This document shows, piece by piece, positions 10,760 through 22,440 of a stretch of DNA of 34,472 nucleotides. Below the pieces are notes generated by a model, which was given only the letters and a program-made list of their open reading frames with translations, searched no databases and was not told the origin of the DNA. Numbering within the stretch: the stretch's first letter is position 1; each line of letters starts with the position of its first letter. The stretch lies in the NCBI GenBank assembly GCA_003339415.1, contig PDHQ01000327.1, positions 1,131 through 35,602 on the forward strand, in the 5' to 3' direction. The DNA is from Ophiocordyceps camponoti-saundersi (nom. inval.) (lineage: Eukaryota > Ascomycota > Sordariomycetes > Hypocreales > Ophiocordycipitaceae). Both the position numbers and the translations under genes were made by a program.

Positions 10760-13330
10760 GATTAAAACCGAATATTTTTTTTATATTACTTAGTATACTT
10801 CCCTTATAATTATTTTTACTAACTTAATATCCCCCTATTACTTAACTTAATATTCCCTATATTTTACCTTTTCTTATCTTTTACTATTTTACGCTTTTCT
10901 CTTATCCCCGCTTTACTTTTTCTCTTTAATAGCCCTTATCTTAAATACCTTTTAACTATAATATTAATTTACCTTTACGCGTCGCTTATTATTAAACTTA
11001 ATAGTTAAGCTAAGATAAATATACTTATTCTTATATACTCCGGTATTATATTTTACCTATACTTATTCTCTATATAGATTTTCCTTCCGCTTTCTATTAT
11101 ACTTAATTTAGCCTTACTAAATCTTAAGATATTTTTTCTTTCCGTATAATATTTCTCTATTTAATCCTTATAATTCGTATATATCTTAATTCCTAATACC
11201 TTAAATTCTAATATTTTATTTACCGCCTTTACCGCCTTTTTCTTATTTATATTTTCCTCCGTATTCGTAGCCTTTACTTTACGTTATCTTAATTATTTTA
11301 AACTAAGCACCTTTTTCCTTTTCCTCTTAATCTTCGTACTTTTCCTCTTCTTTTTAGTTTTTATAATATAGCGAGCTAGCTTTTTTTTTCGCTTTCGCGG
11401 ACTTACTATTAATAATATAGCGTAAGTTTCGTTTTTAGCTTTATCGGCCTATTATAAATCTCTCTTTTATAGTATAGCCTTACGTATATCCTCTATATCT
11501 TTTACCGCGCTCCTTATTAGTACTATCTTACTTAAACCGTTACCTCTCTTTTTCTCCTTTATCTTATTATTCCGCGCGTCCTTTTTTTTCCGCTCCCTCT
11601 CCTCTCTTATTTTTTTTAAATTTTCGTTACGCTTATCTCGCGTACTTAATATTTCTAATATATTTAGCTTTCCTATCCTCTCTACTATATCCCTTAGTAT
11701 AGTATTTTATACTCCTCCTTTATAAAATATACTTATTACTATCCCCTCTCTCTCTCCTTTGACGCTTTCCCTTTCTGCTCCTCCTTATAAAAAAAGGGAA
11801 ATATTAGCTTAGAAATAATACTAGACCTCCTTATTTCCTCTTACCTTATCTTCGCTTCTTACCGAACTTATAAGAACCTTATCTATAAAGCTAGCTATAA
11901 GAGATATTATTCTTTTAGTATCTTTTCCTATATTATCTATCTCCTTTTATTATATATTTATACTATATTCTTCGCTTTATATTATTTCGCCTCTTTTATT
12001 TAATTCTTAGTAATTACTTAGTTTTACTTTATTACCTTCTATTTACGTATATATAAATAGTTTATTTATTTTAAATACTTAATATAAGGGCGGTATATAA
12101 AATAAGTATATCCCTCCTATTATTATTAGTCCCTTACTCTTATCGTAACCCTTATTTATTCTCTATCTTTTAGCTTTAAAAAGGTACTTTATATCCCCTT
12201 ATTTTTCTAAACTTATAATATTAAGTTTATTAGCCGCTATCTTATATAAGCTTAATATAACTATATTAATCGCGCTTATATATATTAGCTTCTCTCCCGC
12301 TTTTAGTATAACTTAATCTTATATAAGGAGTCTTAGCTTAGGTATCGACTATTTTACCTCTTTATATTATACTATCTTTAAAATATTAATACCGGCGATT
12401 TTAGTAACGCGGTCTAGCTTATATCTAATAAATCCCTTACTTTAATATTAAAGTATTATTATTAAAAGGTAGCTATATTTTTATTTTTCCTTTTATTTTA
12501 TATATAGTACGATAACGTAATTAAACGCTACTTTTTTTCCTTATAAGTATAGGATCTTTTTCTATACCTTTATTATATATTTTGCTTTTTCCTCCCTCCC
12601 CTCCTTTTATAAGTTAAATAGTATAAGTATTTACGTTCCTTAATCTTATAAAAAACTACCTTAGTAATATCCCCCGTTATTTAATTTCGCTCTAAAGTTA
12701 ACTAGTCCGCTAATAAGCTTATACTCGCTAAGCCGCTCTTTAAAGCTATAAGTAAAGAATCTTACTTTTCCTTAAAATATCCTATTATTATACTTATTAT
12801 TATACTTAGCTATTATTTCTAGCGCGTTATCTATAAGATATATAGTATTCGTAAGCCCTTTTTATAGAATTTTTATTAATACTTATAAGCTAAATAATAA
12901 GTATTAGTTTTACCGCTTAGCGTTTTTTAGAAACTTAAATAAGTTTATATAATATATTTACTAGTTTACGATATTAGTAAATAGTTTTACTTTATTTAAT
13001 ATTCTAACTTTCTTTTCCTTATATATATTTAATAATAGCTTATATTAATCTAGCTATTATAGCCGTAGCTTAAACTAGCTTAGCTACTTAAATTATAATA
13101 ATATAAGAATCGTTTTCTCTACCTTCTTAAGAATATTACTTATGCCCGATAAATCCGATTATATACTTATTAAATATCCTAAGATAAGAAGTAAGAATCT
13201 AGCCTCTAGCGTTACCTCCCTAAAGAAGTTTATCGCTTATAATATAGCCGCTAATATTTTTAATCCTAATATCGAATTCTCCTTTATTTTCTTTCTTAAT
13301 CGGTAGTTAGCGTTTTTATTAAATAGTTCT
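10760..13330 (-). pseudogene. Large RIP-degraded coding relic, product unknown
   Basis: On the minus strand this 2.5-kb stretch can be read for hundreds of codons with stops that are nearly all TAA or TAG and few TGA. The part around 12430-12160 reads for example KSGREANIYISAINIVILS and KIAANKLNIISLEK. Around 11930-11850 it reads IISLIASFIDKVLISSVRSE. Further down (about 11680-10900) the product is very rich in Lys, Arg and Glu, as in TRDKRNENLKKIREERERKK, so it resembles a basic, probably coiled-coil tail. The upstream part (13330-12450) is better in another frame (for example AINFFREVTLEARFLLL), so at least one frameshift has occurred. I do not recognise a reverse transcriptase, transposase or helicase motif. 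The ATG start and the true ends cannot be placed. Confidence 0.5.
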
Positions 13331-13476
13331 TATATTAAATTTTACGAGAAAATAAAGAAGAAAAAAAAAAATAATAATACGAAATTCGTACTTAATAGGT
13401 TTTTTTATTTTACGCTATTACGTTATTATTTATATAATTATATAATAGTACGTACCTTTATTTTCCTTTATTCTTA

Positions 13477-13478
<2 letters not shown>
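13331..13478. other. AT-rich spacer with A-rich run
   Basis: A short A-rich run near 13358-13371 is followed by unassigned AT-rich DNA up to the poly-T run. Confidence 0.4.

Positions 13479-13544
<66 letters not shown>
13479..13544 (-). repeat. Uninterrupted run of 66 T
   Basis: A single homopolymer of 66 T directly follows a pyrimidine-rich stretch. Read on the minus strand it is a 66-A tail, which suggests the 3' end of a reverse-transcribed element. Exact length could be affected by sequencing or assembly. Confidence 0.9.
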
Positions 13545-13546
<2 letters not shown>

Positions 13547-13760
13547 TTTTACTATATTTTATACTTATCTTACCTAGTTTATACTTATTATACCTAATAT
13601 ACTTACTAGGCTACCTAGGCCACCCTTACTTTAGGGACTAACTTACCTTTATATACGTATAATATTATATTATTAAAGGTACGATTAGTAAGGCCGCGGG
13701 CGTAAACTATTATAAACTACCCCCTCCCCTTTCCTCCCCTTTTTTTAACTATTATTATCT
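13545..13760 (-). mobile_element. Possible 3' end of a poly(A)-tailed retroelement (minus strand)
   Basis: If the 66-T run is a reversed poly(A) tail, the element lies to its right. The first 200 bases there are richer in GC than the surroundings (CCTAGGCCACCC at about 13613-13624, GGCCGCGGGC at about 13692-13701, then C-rich runs near 13721-13740). No coding sequence is visible, so this could be a non-LTR 3' untranslated region or a SINE-like unit. No target-site duplication was identified. Confidence 0.25.
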
Positions 13761-14910
13761 TAAGGTTAAATTAAGTATAATTATTTTACTACTTTAAGGT
13801 ATATATCCTTACTATCTTATATATATATATATATATATTATATAATATATAAATATCTCTATAATATTAACTTTTAATAATAAGATTATAATATATCTTA
13901 CCCTTAATCTTAATATATATTTATTACTTTAAAACGCACTCCCTATACTTTTAAATATATATATATATTTAGACTTTAAAGTTTAAAATATATATTATAT
14001 TTATATATATATTATTAAGTAACTTTTCGGCACGCTCCTCTATATAGTAATATTATTCGTAAGAAATAAGCGCGCTAAATATCTTTGCGTATATTTCTTA
14101 TTATAACCCTTATAGCTATGTCTTTTTACCTTTCTCCTTAATCGGAATTAAAAACACTTACTTAAGCTTACTATAGCTTTTTATTATTATAACTTTATTA
14201 TATTTTCTAATAACCCCTATAGTACTATTCTAGTTATCGCTATATAATAATTATTTCTTTATATTTCCCGCTTATATTTATACTTAGCGTATACTATTTA
14301 TATTATATAAAAGTAAACTTTTATTTTCCTCTTTTTTAATATTTTTTAATTATCCTTATCCTCGATTAACCTTAAAAATACTAAGTTAACTATATATATT
14401 TATATATATCTCTTAATACTTATATTATACTTAAGATAGTTATAATAATCTTAACTTACTTTATATAATTTATAACCTTAAGTTTAATATTATTATTATC
14501 CTTATTTTAAGTAACTATAATTATATTTATAACCGAATTCGTAGCCGCTATTATAGTTATAATTATATAATACTACGCTTTTTATAAACGAAATATATAT
14601 ATCGTATACTTACTAAACTTAAACGAGAAGTATTTTTTAAAAAAGCTAGAGTTTTTCTAATAAATATTATATAAGCTTAATAATATTAGGGCGTAGCTTA
14701 CTATTAGATATACTAATAAGCGTCCGCGCTATCGTAATATGCGCTTTATAATATCTTAGTATAATATTATATTTAGAGACTTTACTTAGATATTATCGCT
14801 AAGGAGCGCTACTAAGCGCTTCTCCTTATCCTTTATATTATATATTAGTATCTCCTCTTATCTAATATATATTATCGTTTTTACTTATTATAAAAGCAAA
14901 TAGTTAAAAA
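13761..14910. other. AT-rich DNA, no gene recognised
   Basis: Several (TA)n runs (for example about 13816-13838) and heavily RIP-like sequence. I found no repeat partner within the window and no readable frame. Confidence 0.4.
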
Positions 14911-15440
14911 AGTTTTTTTCTAATACCGGATATCTTTATTACTTTCTATTTTTAGTAAGCTTTATTAGGGGATATTATACGATAAAGGGTAAGTATAAAG
15001 TTATTATATAAAATATAAAAACTTATTAAAAAATAAAAAAAAATAACTATATAAAAAAACTAAGTTAGTAAGGTTATTAATAAAAATCGCCGCTATATAT
15101 ATCGTAAATAACGTTATTACTTACTTTAGTTATTATTATTATTATTATTACTCCTCGCCTTATTTAAAGAAAAGAAGAAGAGGAGGGGAGGAGAGGAGAA
15201 GAAAGGAAGAAGAGAAAAGAGGAGGGTTTAGGAAAGAAGAGGGCCTTTTATATTTTTTCCGGATAGCCCGTTATATAACTTACCGTTCTTTATAAAAAAG
15301 AGAGTATCGTTACTTTATTTATCTCTACCTCTTATAGCTTCTTACGCCCGGTTTTTTATATCTAACTTTTCGCCCTTATAATATAGTAAAAACTAATAAT
15401 AATTATATTTTTATAAAGTATTATTAAAAGTTAAGTACCT
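14911..15440 (+). repeat. Left long terminal repeat
   Basis: Partner of 18311-18838. The strongest shared stretch is the purine-rich block (about 15165-15235) followed by AGGGCCTTTTATAT-type sequence and by CGTTATATAACTTAC (present in the right copy as GTTATATAACTTAC). The boundaries are approximate because both copies are RIP-mutated. Confidence 0.6.
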
Positions 15441-16224
15441 TAGTATATAATTACCGCTACTAACTATTAAGGTATATAAGCTATTTAGATATTTAGCTAT
15501 ATTATATTTTTACTAAGTAAGCTAATAGTGCCTTTTTATATTAATTTAATATAGCTAATATACGGACTTAACTAAGCTTAAGCCCTAAGTAAGTTATAGC
15601 TTAGACTATAAGGTATATTATATAATACCGCTTTTAAAGCTAAGTAAGCTAAAAAATAACTATCGTAATATTATTTTTTAGTATTTAAGCTATTAGAGCC
15701 GCCCCTATTCCTTAGTATAGCTAAATTTAGCTAGTATATAAACTACTAATACTTATTCGCTTATAAACCCTTTATTAGGCTATCTATAATTATATTTTCT
15801 ATACTTATTTATTATAAATTAAAAAAGCTTATCTAATACCTCTAGATAATTTATTTATATTATAAGTTAATATGCCTTATACGTGCCTTATTAAGTAAGT
15901 TAATTACGGCTAACTTTACGTTTTAACTATTAATAAATATTACGAGAGGCCTCTTTTATTTATAGCTAGTATCTCGAATAATATTAGAAAGCTAGATTAT
16001 TATAAGCTTAGCGGGCGTAAGGGCTATAAATTCGGCCTCTATACTCCTTATTATAACGATAGTTTAACGCTTTAAGCGCTACGCGATAAAGCTACTAGTA
16101 AGGAAAATAATAAACCTAGCCGTTAAGGCGCGGGTTGCCTAATCGTCCGCAAACGATATATTAGAATAGATATATAGCTAAAAGTCCTTATTATAGGCCG
16201 CTCCTCTAAGCGTAATACTAAAAG
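15441..16224. other. 5' interior of the LTR element, no clear frame
   Basis: AT-rich with islands of higher GC. All three plus frames carry frequent stops. It may be the untranslated leader or a more damaged part of the coding relic. Confidence 0.35.
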
Positions 16225-18290
16225 ATAGCGTACTATGTAAATAGCGGAAAAGGTGCTTTATCGCAGTTAGATAAGCGTGAGTTATATAGGAATTTGCCTC
16301 TAATAGCTTCTTTACGCTATATATAATATCGGGCCTTATACTTAAAGCTAGCTAATTAAAGCTACTTATTTATTTCTACTATATTATAGCTTTTATCGTA
16401 ATCTTGGCCTCTTTCTAGTTATAAGGAATTATATACTTTATTAGCTATAGCGTCTTCGTAAGCTTTAAATTATTAATATTAAATAGCTTAAGAATCTTAT
16501 AAGTAAAGGAGGTTTAATATACTCGAATAGTGCGGGCTTAATAATTACGATCGAACTTAAAGCTAAGGAATTTTTAAAGCTCTTTAAGGTATTTAACCTT
16601 ATATAATTTATCGAGAATTATAGCTTTATTATTAATCTATACTTATATCGGTATTATAAGGAGGATATTATTTATATAAAGAATAAGGAGGCTGCTATTA
16701 GCGTAGCGATAGAGGCGTAACTCGGAGTTAAGTTATTTAAATCTATAATTAGCTAGATTTTTAGCTATACGCTCGAACTACTAGCGCGGCAAGGCTTAAT
16801 AGCTATAAAAGGCCCTTTTTAGGTAGTAAACGCGGCCTAATTTATTCTTAAAGCCGTGAGGCTATTTAACGAAGATATCTTTATTAAGTTTAGCGTTAAT
16901 AAAGGTATTTATAATATCGAACTTAGCCTATTTAAGGTTTTATATAGCGATAAGCGTAAGGAAGATATAAACGGATAATTAATACGCTACTATAATATAA
17001 AGGTTTTTAACTAGCTAATTTATAAGATTATAATCTCTATAAATAACTTAGTAGGCTTTCGCTATTAAATTTACGCTTTTAATAAGCTTCTTTATATATA
17101 CTTAACGCTTAGGAAGGGTCTTTATATTATAAGGCTTCGGTACGAGCTCTTAAGCGCCCTTTTAGTATAGTTTATTAAGTTTTTTATTTATCGCGGGCAC
17201 TTATCGTTTATCGAAGTTAGGGAGTTTTTTTATAGTATAATAATTACTAGAGGCATAGCTTATAAAGGTTTCCGCAGCTAAAGCTAAAAGAATTATTATA
17301 GGCGCTTTACTAATATATTTATCTTTATTAGCGAAAGTAATATATAGCGTAGCTATCTTAACGATATTTTTAGTAGCTAAATCGGCCTATATAAGCTTTT
17401 TTAATCTTCTTATAGGTTTAGTGCCCTAGATCTCCTTAGATAAATAGCGCTTACGGCGTTATATATTAGTTAAGGTAGAAAAAAGTATCGATACCTTACG
17501 TATATATTAAAAAAGTTATTCGTCGGGTATTAGATTAGTTTATTAAAGCTATAAAATACTAGCTAATTTATTAGAATTATTATAATTATTATAATTAATC
17601 TAAGAGCTAAGAAAGCTTATAAATATAGGTAGTAATTATACCTTTTTAGCTTCTTTAATTAATAAGAGACCCTTAGGCATTTTTTTTTAGAAATCGGGCG
17701 CGGTGCCTTATTACCTTAATTAGGCGTAGCGTTTAGTAAGGGAAAGTACGAAAGGTTTCTCTCGGGCGTTTTAAATCGCTCTTTTAATAGCCTTATAAAT
17801 TCCTTTTTAACGCGCGATAAATTTAATAATCTAGCTATAGTAGTTAGATATTTCTTCGGTTATTACTTATTATTTAATATAGAAGAGGGCTATAAAATGC
17901 TAATATTACTATTTTAGCTATAGGAACGTTATTCTTACCCCTTCTCTCTAAAGGGAAGAGAAATTAGCTTAAAATCGATAACTTTAACCTCTTTTTCTTC
18001 TAAATAAGCCCTAAATTCGACTAATAAGTTTTCTTTAATAGTAGGGGCCTTAGCACGATTAATAAAGCGTATATCTTATACCTAAATAACGGTCTCTTAT
18101 TTAGGAAGCTATATCTTAAAGATATAGTTATATAAACTTTTAATACCGATAAGATAACTTTTCTAAGCGCGGGGAGCTATCTTTTTTAATCTTACGATCT
18201 TTTCCTTTAGCTTTATTATATATACCGTATAGCCTTAAGCGTGCAGCTAGCTAATATTATATTTATAGGGTAAATTAAGTACTTTTATAA
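16225..18290 (+). pseudogene. Long RIP-degraded ORF inside the LTR element, product unknown
   Basis: From 16499 to about 18290 a single frame runs for about 590 codons with roughly 30 stops. Every one I noted is TAA or TAG and none is TGA, as expected when RIP hits CAA, CAG and TGG. Readable parts include GLIITIELKAKEFLKLFKVF (about 16535-16594), SVNKGIYNIELSLFKVLYSD (about 16893-16952), FIYRGHLSFIEVREFF (about 17187-17234) and RDKFNNLAIVVRYFFGYYLL (about 17815-17874). An upstream stretch (16225-16470), with GALSQLDKRELYRNLPLIAS, reads in a different frame, so one frameshift lies between 16440 and 16499. CA and TG survive more often here than in the surrounding DNA. It shows none of the hallmarks of gag, protease, integrase or reverse transcriptase that I can recognise, so a captured or novel gene is possible. 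Confidence 0.6.
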
Positions 18291-18304
18291 CCCTCTTAAG
18301 AGGG
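18291..18304. repeat. 14-bp perfect palindrome at the right LTR edge
   Basis: CCCTCTTAAGAGGG is fully self-complementary. It sits just before the right LTR and after the coding relic. The corresponding position beside the left LTR is not palindromic. Confidence 0.7.
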
Positions 18305-18310
18305 CTTTTT

Positions 18311-18838
18311 TTTTTTTCCTCGGCACCGGACGTTTTTATCTCCTTTTATTCCTACTAACCTTTTAAGGAAGGTATCTACGAATAAAGAGTATAACGCTTT
18401 TTAAGCGATATATAGAGGATTATCTAAAAAAAAAAAAAAATAATTATATAAAATAATTAAGTTAGTAGGGTTATTAATTAAGGTTACCGCCGCGGCTATC
18501 GTAGATATTATTATAATATACCTCGGTCGTCGTTATTATTATCGCCGCTACCTACCTTACTAAAAGAGAAGAGGAAGAGAAGGAGAGGCGAAGAGAAGAA
18601 AGGAAGAAGATAAGAGGGGAGGGTTTAGGAAAGGAGAAGGCCTTTTATATCTTTTTTAGCTAGGTCGTTATATAACTTACTATTCTTTATAAGGAAGAGA
18701 GTATCGTTACTTTATTTATCTTTACCTCCTATAGCTTCCTACGCCTAGTCTTTTATATCTAACTTTTCGCCCTTATAATATAATAAAAACTAATAATAGT
18801 TATATTTTTATAAAATATTATTAAAAGTAAAGTACTAC
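18311..18838 (+). repeat. Right long terminal repeat
   Basis: Partner of 14911-15440 at an offset of about 3397 bp. It abuts the next R copy at about 18840-18860, which places the LTR element directly upstream of R3. Confidence 0.6.
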
Positions 18839-18859
18839 GGTATATACTAGCTATTATTA

Positions 18860-20300
18860 ATAAATAAAGTAAGTTTATAAAGGGGTATATACCGCTATAT
18901 ATTTTACTAATATAAGTATATTATATTATAAGAATATAAGTAAAAGTATATAAAAATAATATAATATCTTAAGTCTTATTTAAAAATATAGTTAGGACTT
19001 ATATTCTTTTTTAAAGTAGCGAGTATAAAATATAACGCCCCGATCCCCTTACTTAGATATATACTTATAATTATTCTATAATAACTATTTCCTTTTTTAG
19101 TTTTTAGCCCTTATTAATAATACTAATACTTACTTTTTAAGTATATATAAGGGAGGTATTTTCCTATATATATATACGTAATATACCCCCTAGCTTATAA
19201 GCTTATTTAAATATATCTAATAAGCTTAAAAATTATTTTTAAAAATTATAAGAATAAATTATCTAAACCTTTAAGAGAAAAAAATATAGGAAAAGATTAT
19301 AAGTATATATCTTTTATACCTCTAAATTAGTTAGGCTAGATAAGTTATCTAAGGCGGGTATAAAAAGCTCCTCTCTCTTTTTTTCTCTTTTTTCTCTTTT
19401 CTTCCTTTTTTATCCTTATCTTTTTCTTCTCTTATAGTTATTTTTTTATTTTATATAGCTTTCTTTAAAGAAGATTATAGATTTTATAAGTAACTTAAGT
19501 TTTCCGTCCGCTTATAATTATAATATCTAAGGGAAGTATCGCCTCCTTAAGCTTTTAACTATAAACTTATTAATAATATCGTTTATAACTATACTAAGCG
19601 TAAATATAAGTATTCGCTTACGGATTTCTTATATTATAAAATAATATATTTTTCCCTTATAAGATTCTAAGCGCTAAGTACTTTTAAAGCCTATTATTAA
19701 TATTATTCTTAGGGCTAAGATTACTATATTAGCTAAGAATATTTACCTTAAGATTTTACGTAATCTTAGATATTTTAAGGCGATTATTATTTAGAGTTAT
19801 AGCACGCGGAACTTACCGCCTTACCTTAAATACTATCGCTTATATATTAAGGCTTACTTTTTTTAGCATTACGCCTCTCTCCCTAGCTTTTAATATAACG
19901 CTTATATTAGTTATATTTAGGCTAGATAAGGATAATACTACTCTTTTTAGCGTACCGCGTAAGCGGTTAGTTCGATAAGTTAACTAGCTATTACTATTCC
20001 CGACGATAATAATATTATTAAAGATAAAGAAGTAATTAAGATAAAGGATATTTTAAAGGCTAAAAATAAGTAAAATAGTTTTTTATTAAGTTTATACCTT
20101 AAATACGCTATATACTAGCTTACTAGTATACTATACCCCTATTACCTAACTCCTACTTAATAAGCTTAGGTTATAGTAAAAAAAACCTATTAGTTAAGAG
20201 GAGGTATTTAAACTTTTAAATAGTAGAAACGTTTATAGGTAGTAAATATAAAAGAATAACGCTTACGTAAATATATTAAAAATAAAAGGAAAAAAAAAAA
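18860..20300 (+). mobile_element. Degenerate repeat family R, copy R3 (3' truncated)
   Basis: Matches the 5' and middle blocks of R1 and R4. Examples are the TAAGTCTTATTTAAAAATAT block near 18971, the C tract at 19186, the TATA plus CT block at 19359-19440 and AAATATAAGTATTCGCTTAC near 19602. It stops at a G-interrupted A run (20288-20301) where R4 begins, so R3 and R4 are tandem copies offset by about 1.44 kb. Confidence 0.6.
19350..19440 (+). promoter_or_regulatory. Promoter-like block of R3
   Basis: TATAAAAAG at 19359-19367 is followed by a polypyrimidine tract to about 19440, at the same place as in R1 and R4. Confidence 0.4.
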
Positions 20301-20794
20301 TAAATATTTTTCCTAGCTAAAACTTTTAAGTATAACTTAGATTAAATAAAGCAGACTAGGCTTATAACTATTATAAGGATATAAGTTAAGGTATTTAGAA
20401 ATAATATAATATCTTAAGTCTTATCTAAAAACATAGTTAGAACCCGTGTCCTTTTTTATAATTAGGAAATACGTATAATAATACTTTAGTCTTACCTATT
20501 CGATATCTGCCTCTAACTATTTTAATAGTAACTATTTTCTTTTTTAAGTTTTTAGCCCTTATTTATAAGGCTAATACCTATTTTTATAGTATAAAGGAGG
20601 CATTTTCTTATATATATATACGTAATATACCCCCCTTAAGCTTATAAGCTTATTTAGAAATATCTAATAAGCCTTAAAAATAACTTTAAAGATCGTAAGA
20701 TAAGATTATTAAAACTTTTAAGAGAAAACTTATAGGAAAAGACTATAGGTATATATCTTCTGCACCTATTAAATTAGTAAAGCTAGCTAAGTTA

Positions 20795-20880
20795 TCTAGG
20801 CATAGTATAAAATGCCCTCTTCTCTTCCTCTCTCTCTCTTCCTCTTTCTTTTTCCTTTATCCTCTTCTTCTTCTTTTATA
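20795..20880 (+). promoter_or_regulatory. Promoter-like block of R4
   Basis: TATAAAAT at 20806-20813 is flanked by the 5-bp inverted repeat GGCAT (20799-20803) and ATGCC (20812-20816), and is followed by a CT-rich tract to about 20878. In R1 the flanks have decayed to AAATA and ATACC. R4 keeps the least mutated version. Confidence 0.45.
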
Positions 20881-22018
20881 GGCAGTTTTCTAATTATTCC
20901 TTTACTTTTTCCTTTTCTAAAATAAATATTATAAGTCCTTAAAACTTAAGTATATATAGAAAATATCGCCTTATTAAGGTTCCGATAGCTTATCCTTAGA
21001 TACTAGCTATAATAATAACCTTATCTATTAATATAAGTCTCTACCTTAGATTCCTTATATTCCTAATACTTAAAAATAATATAAAATACCTTTTTAGAAT
21101 ATAAAGCGTTATACGCTTACTATGCTTATAGTTAGCGTAATACTTTAAGCTAAAATTATAGCTATACTATAACTTATAGTAAATTAAGTTTTAAGAGATA
21201 ATAGATACTTTCGCTCGCTTCTAGTTTAAAGCCGTAGTGCTGAGAACGCGACTCTATATAAAAAATACTCTCGTCTACGTATACGCGCCTATCCCTTTAA
21301 GTTATATATTTCGTTACCCGGTTTCTAGTATAATACTTATAGCTTATATATTTAAGCTAGATAAAGTTATTATTACTTATTATAGCGTTTAATTAAAATA
21401 GCTAGGTTAATAAGGTTAGGGGGGTTTACGATCGCTAATAATAATAATATTATAGAGAACTATAAGATTATTAAACTTAAAGATACTATAAATATTTAAG
21501 ATAAAGACGGGCAAATAGTTCTCTTATTATTATAGTATTTAGAGCACGCTACGCGCTAGCTAGCTTTAATACCGTACTTATATCCCCTAACTCGGGCTTA
21601 GTAAGCTTAGGTAAATGCGGAGAAGAGATATTAGTAAGGAAATAAACTAATCCTTTATATAAAAAAAATAATATTAAGTAGTAAATATAAAAGATAGCGA
21701 CTATAATAATAATAATATAAAATAGTAAATAAAGTAAACTTTATAATAATAAAGGGGAACTATATAAACGATTAGCATATTAAGTAAATTTATCTTAAAT
21801 CTAAGTTCGTTTTAAAACTTCTTAAATAATTATCCTTAAAAAGGTTTTATAAAATAATTTTTAACTTTCGCGGAAGTTTATATTTAAGCAATCTCTATAT
21901 AATTTACTTAAATATTATATTATAACTAATACTAATAAATATTAAAATATCATATCTTAGTTAATAGCTTTAATATTTCTTCTATAAGTAAGCGTATTAT
22001 TTATATATTATTATAAAA

Positions 22019-22440
22019 GACCTCTAAGAAAGCCGAAAGAATAATGCTAAGTTTATCGCTAACGCGATAGAAAGTGTTTATTTTTTTCGTAATAAAAGTA
22101 AGTGCAGGTAGTTCTACTTCGGTATTACTTATTATAATAGTTACCTATCTCTTAATTTATATTAAATTATAGTACCGAGGAGCCTAATCGCGTAGCTAAA
22201 TATACTCTTCCTATTTTATTAGTTCGTAAAGGCGGCATTACTAAAACGTTCCGCGTATAGCGGATTTTATATATTCCCGCTAAATATTAAACTTTATTAT
22301 TGAGACCGATAGAGGAAGATTAGCGCTTAATATATTACTAGTATATACTTATCTAGGGGATTATATAAATAAATATATAGCTTTCCGATAGTTAAAAAAA
22401 AAGGATTTAAACTAGAAATAATAAGCTTCGCGTAGCTAAG
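22019..22440 (+). pseudogene. RIP-degraded coding relic in R4, product unknown
   Basis: The plus strand in the frame of 22019 reads KNNAKFIANAIESVYFFRNK, and then, after some TAA/TAG stops, FVKAALLKRSAYSGFYIFPL and FPIVKKKGFKLEIISFA. At least one TGA also occurs, so the damage is not purely RIP. I recognise no family. R1 lacks most of this stretch, so it may be the part that distinguishes a longer from a deleted element. Confidence 0.4.

Larger units (their letters stand above)
14911..18838 (+). mobile_element. LTR-bracketed element of about 3.9 kb with a non-pol coding relic
   Basis: Two direct repeats (about 14911-15440 and 18311-18838) align along about 530 bp. The offset is 3397 to 3400 bp at every anchor checked: CCGGA at 14926 and 18326, GTTAGTA at 15064 and 18461, TTAAAAG at 15424 and 18821. 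The interior is under 2.9 kb and is mostly taken up by one plus-strand coding relic. That leaves too little room for a full gag-pol, and I saw no zinc knuckle, YxDD or DDE signature, so this is most simply a non-autonomous LTR retroelement. A clean target-site duplication and a primer binding site could not be read. RIP would have changed the usual TG and CA ends. Confidence 0.6.

Noticed and set aside
16225..18290. Reverse transcriptase, Starship-type recombinase or RecQ-like helicase in the LTR element
   Set aside because: I looked for YxDD, zinc-knuckle, DDE, Walker and tyrosine-recombinase type motifs in the degraded frame and found none that I could defend.
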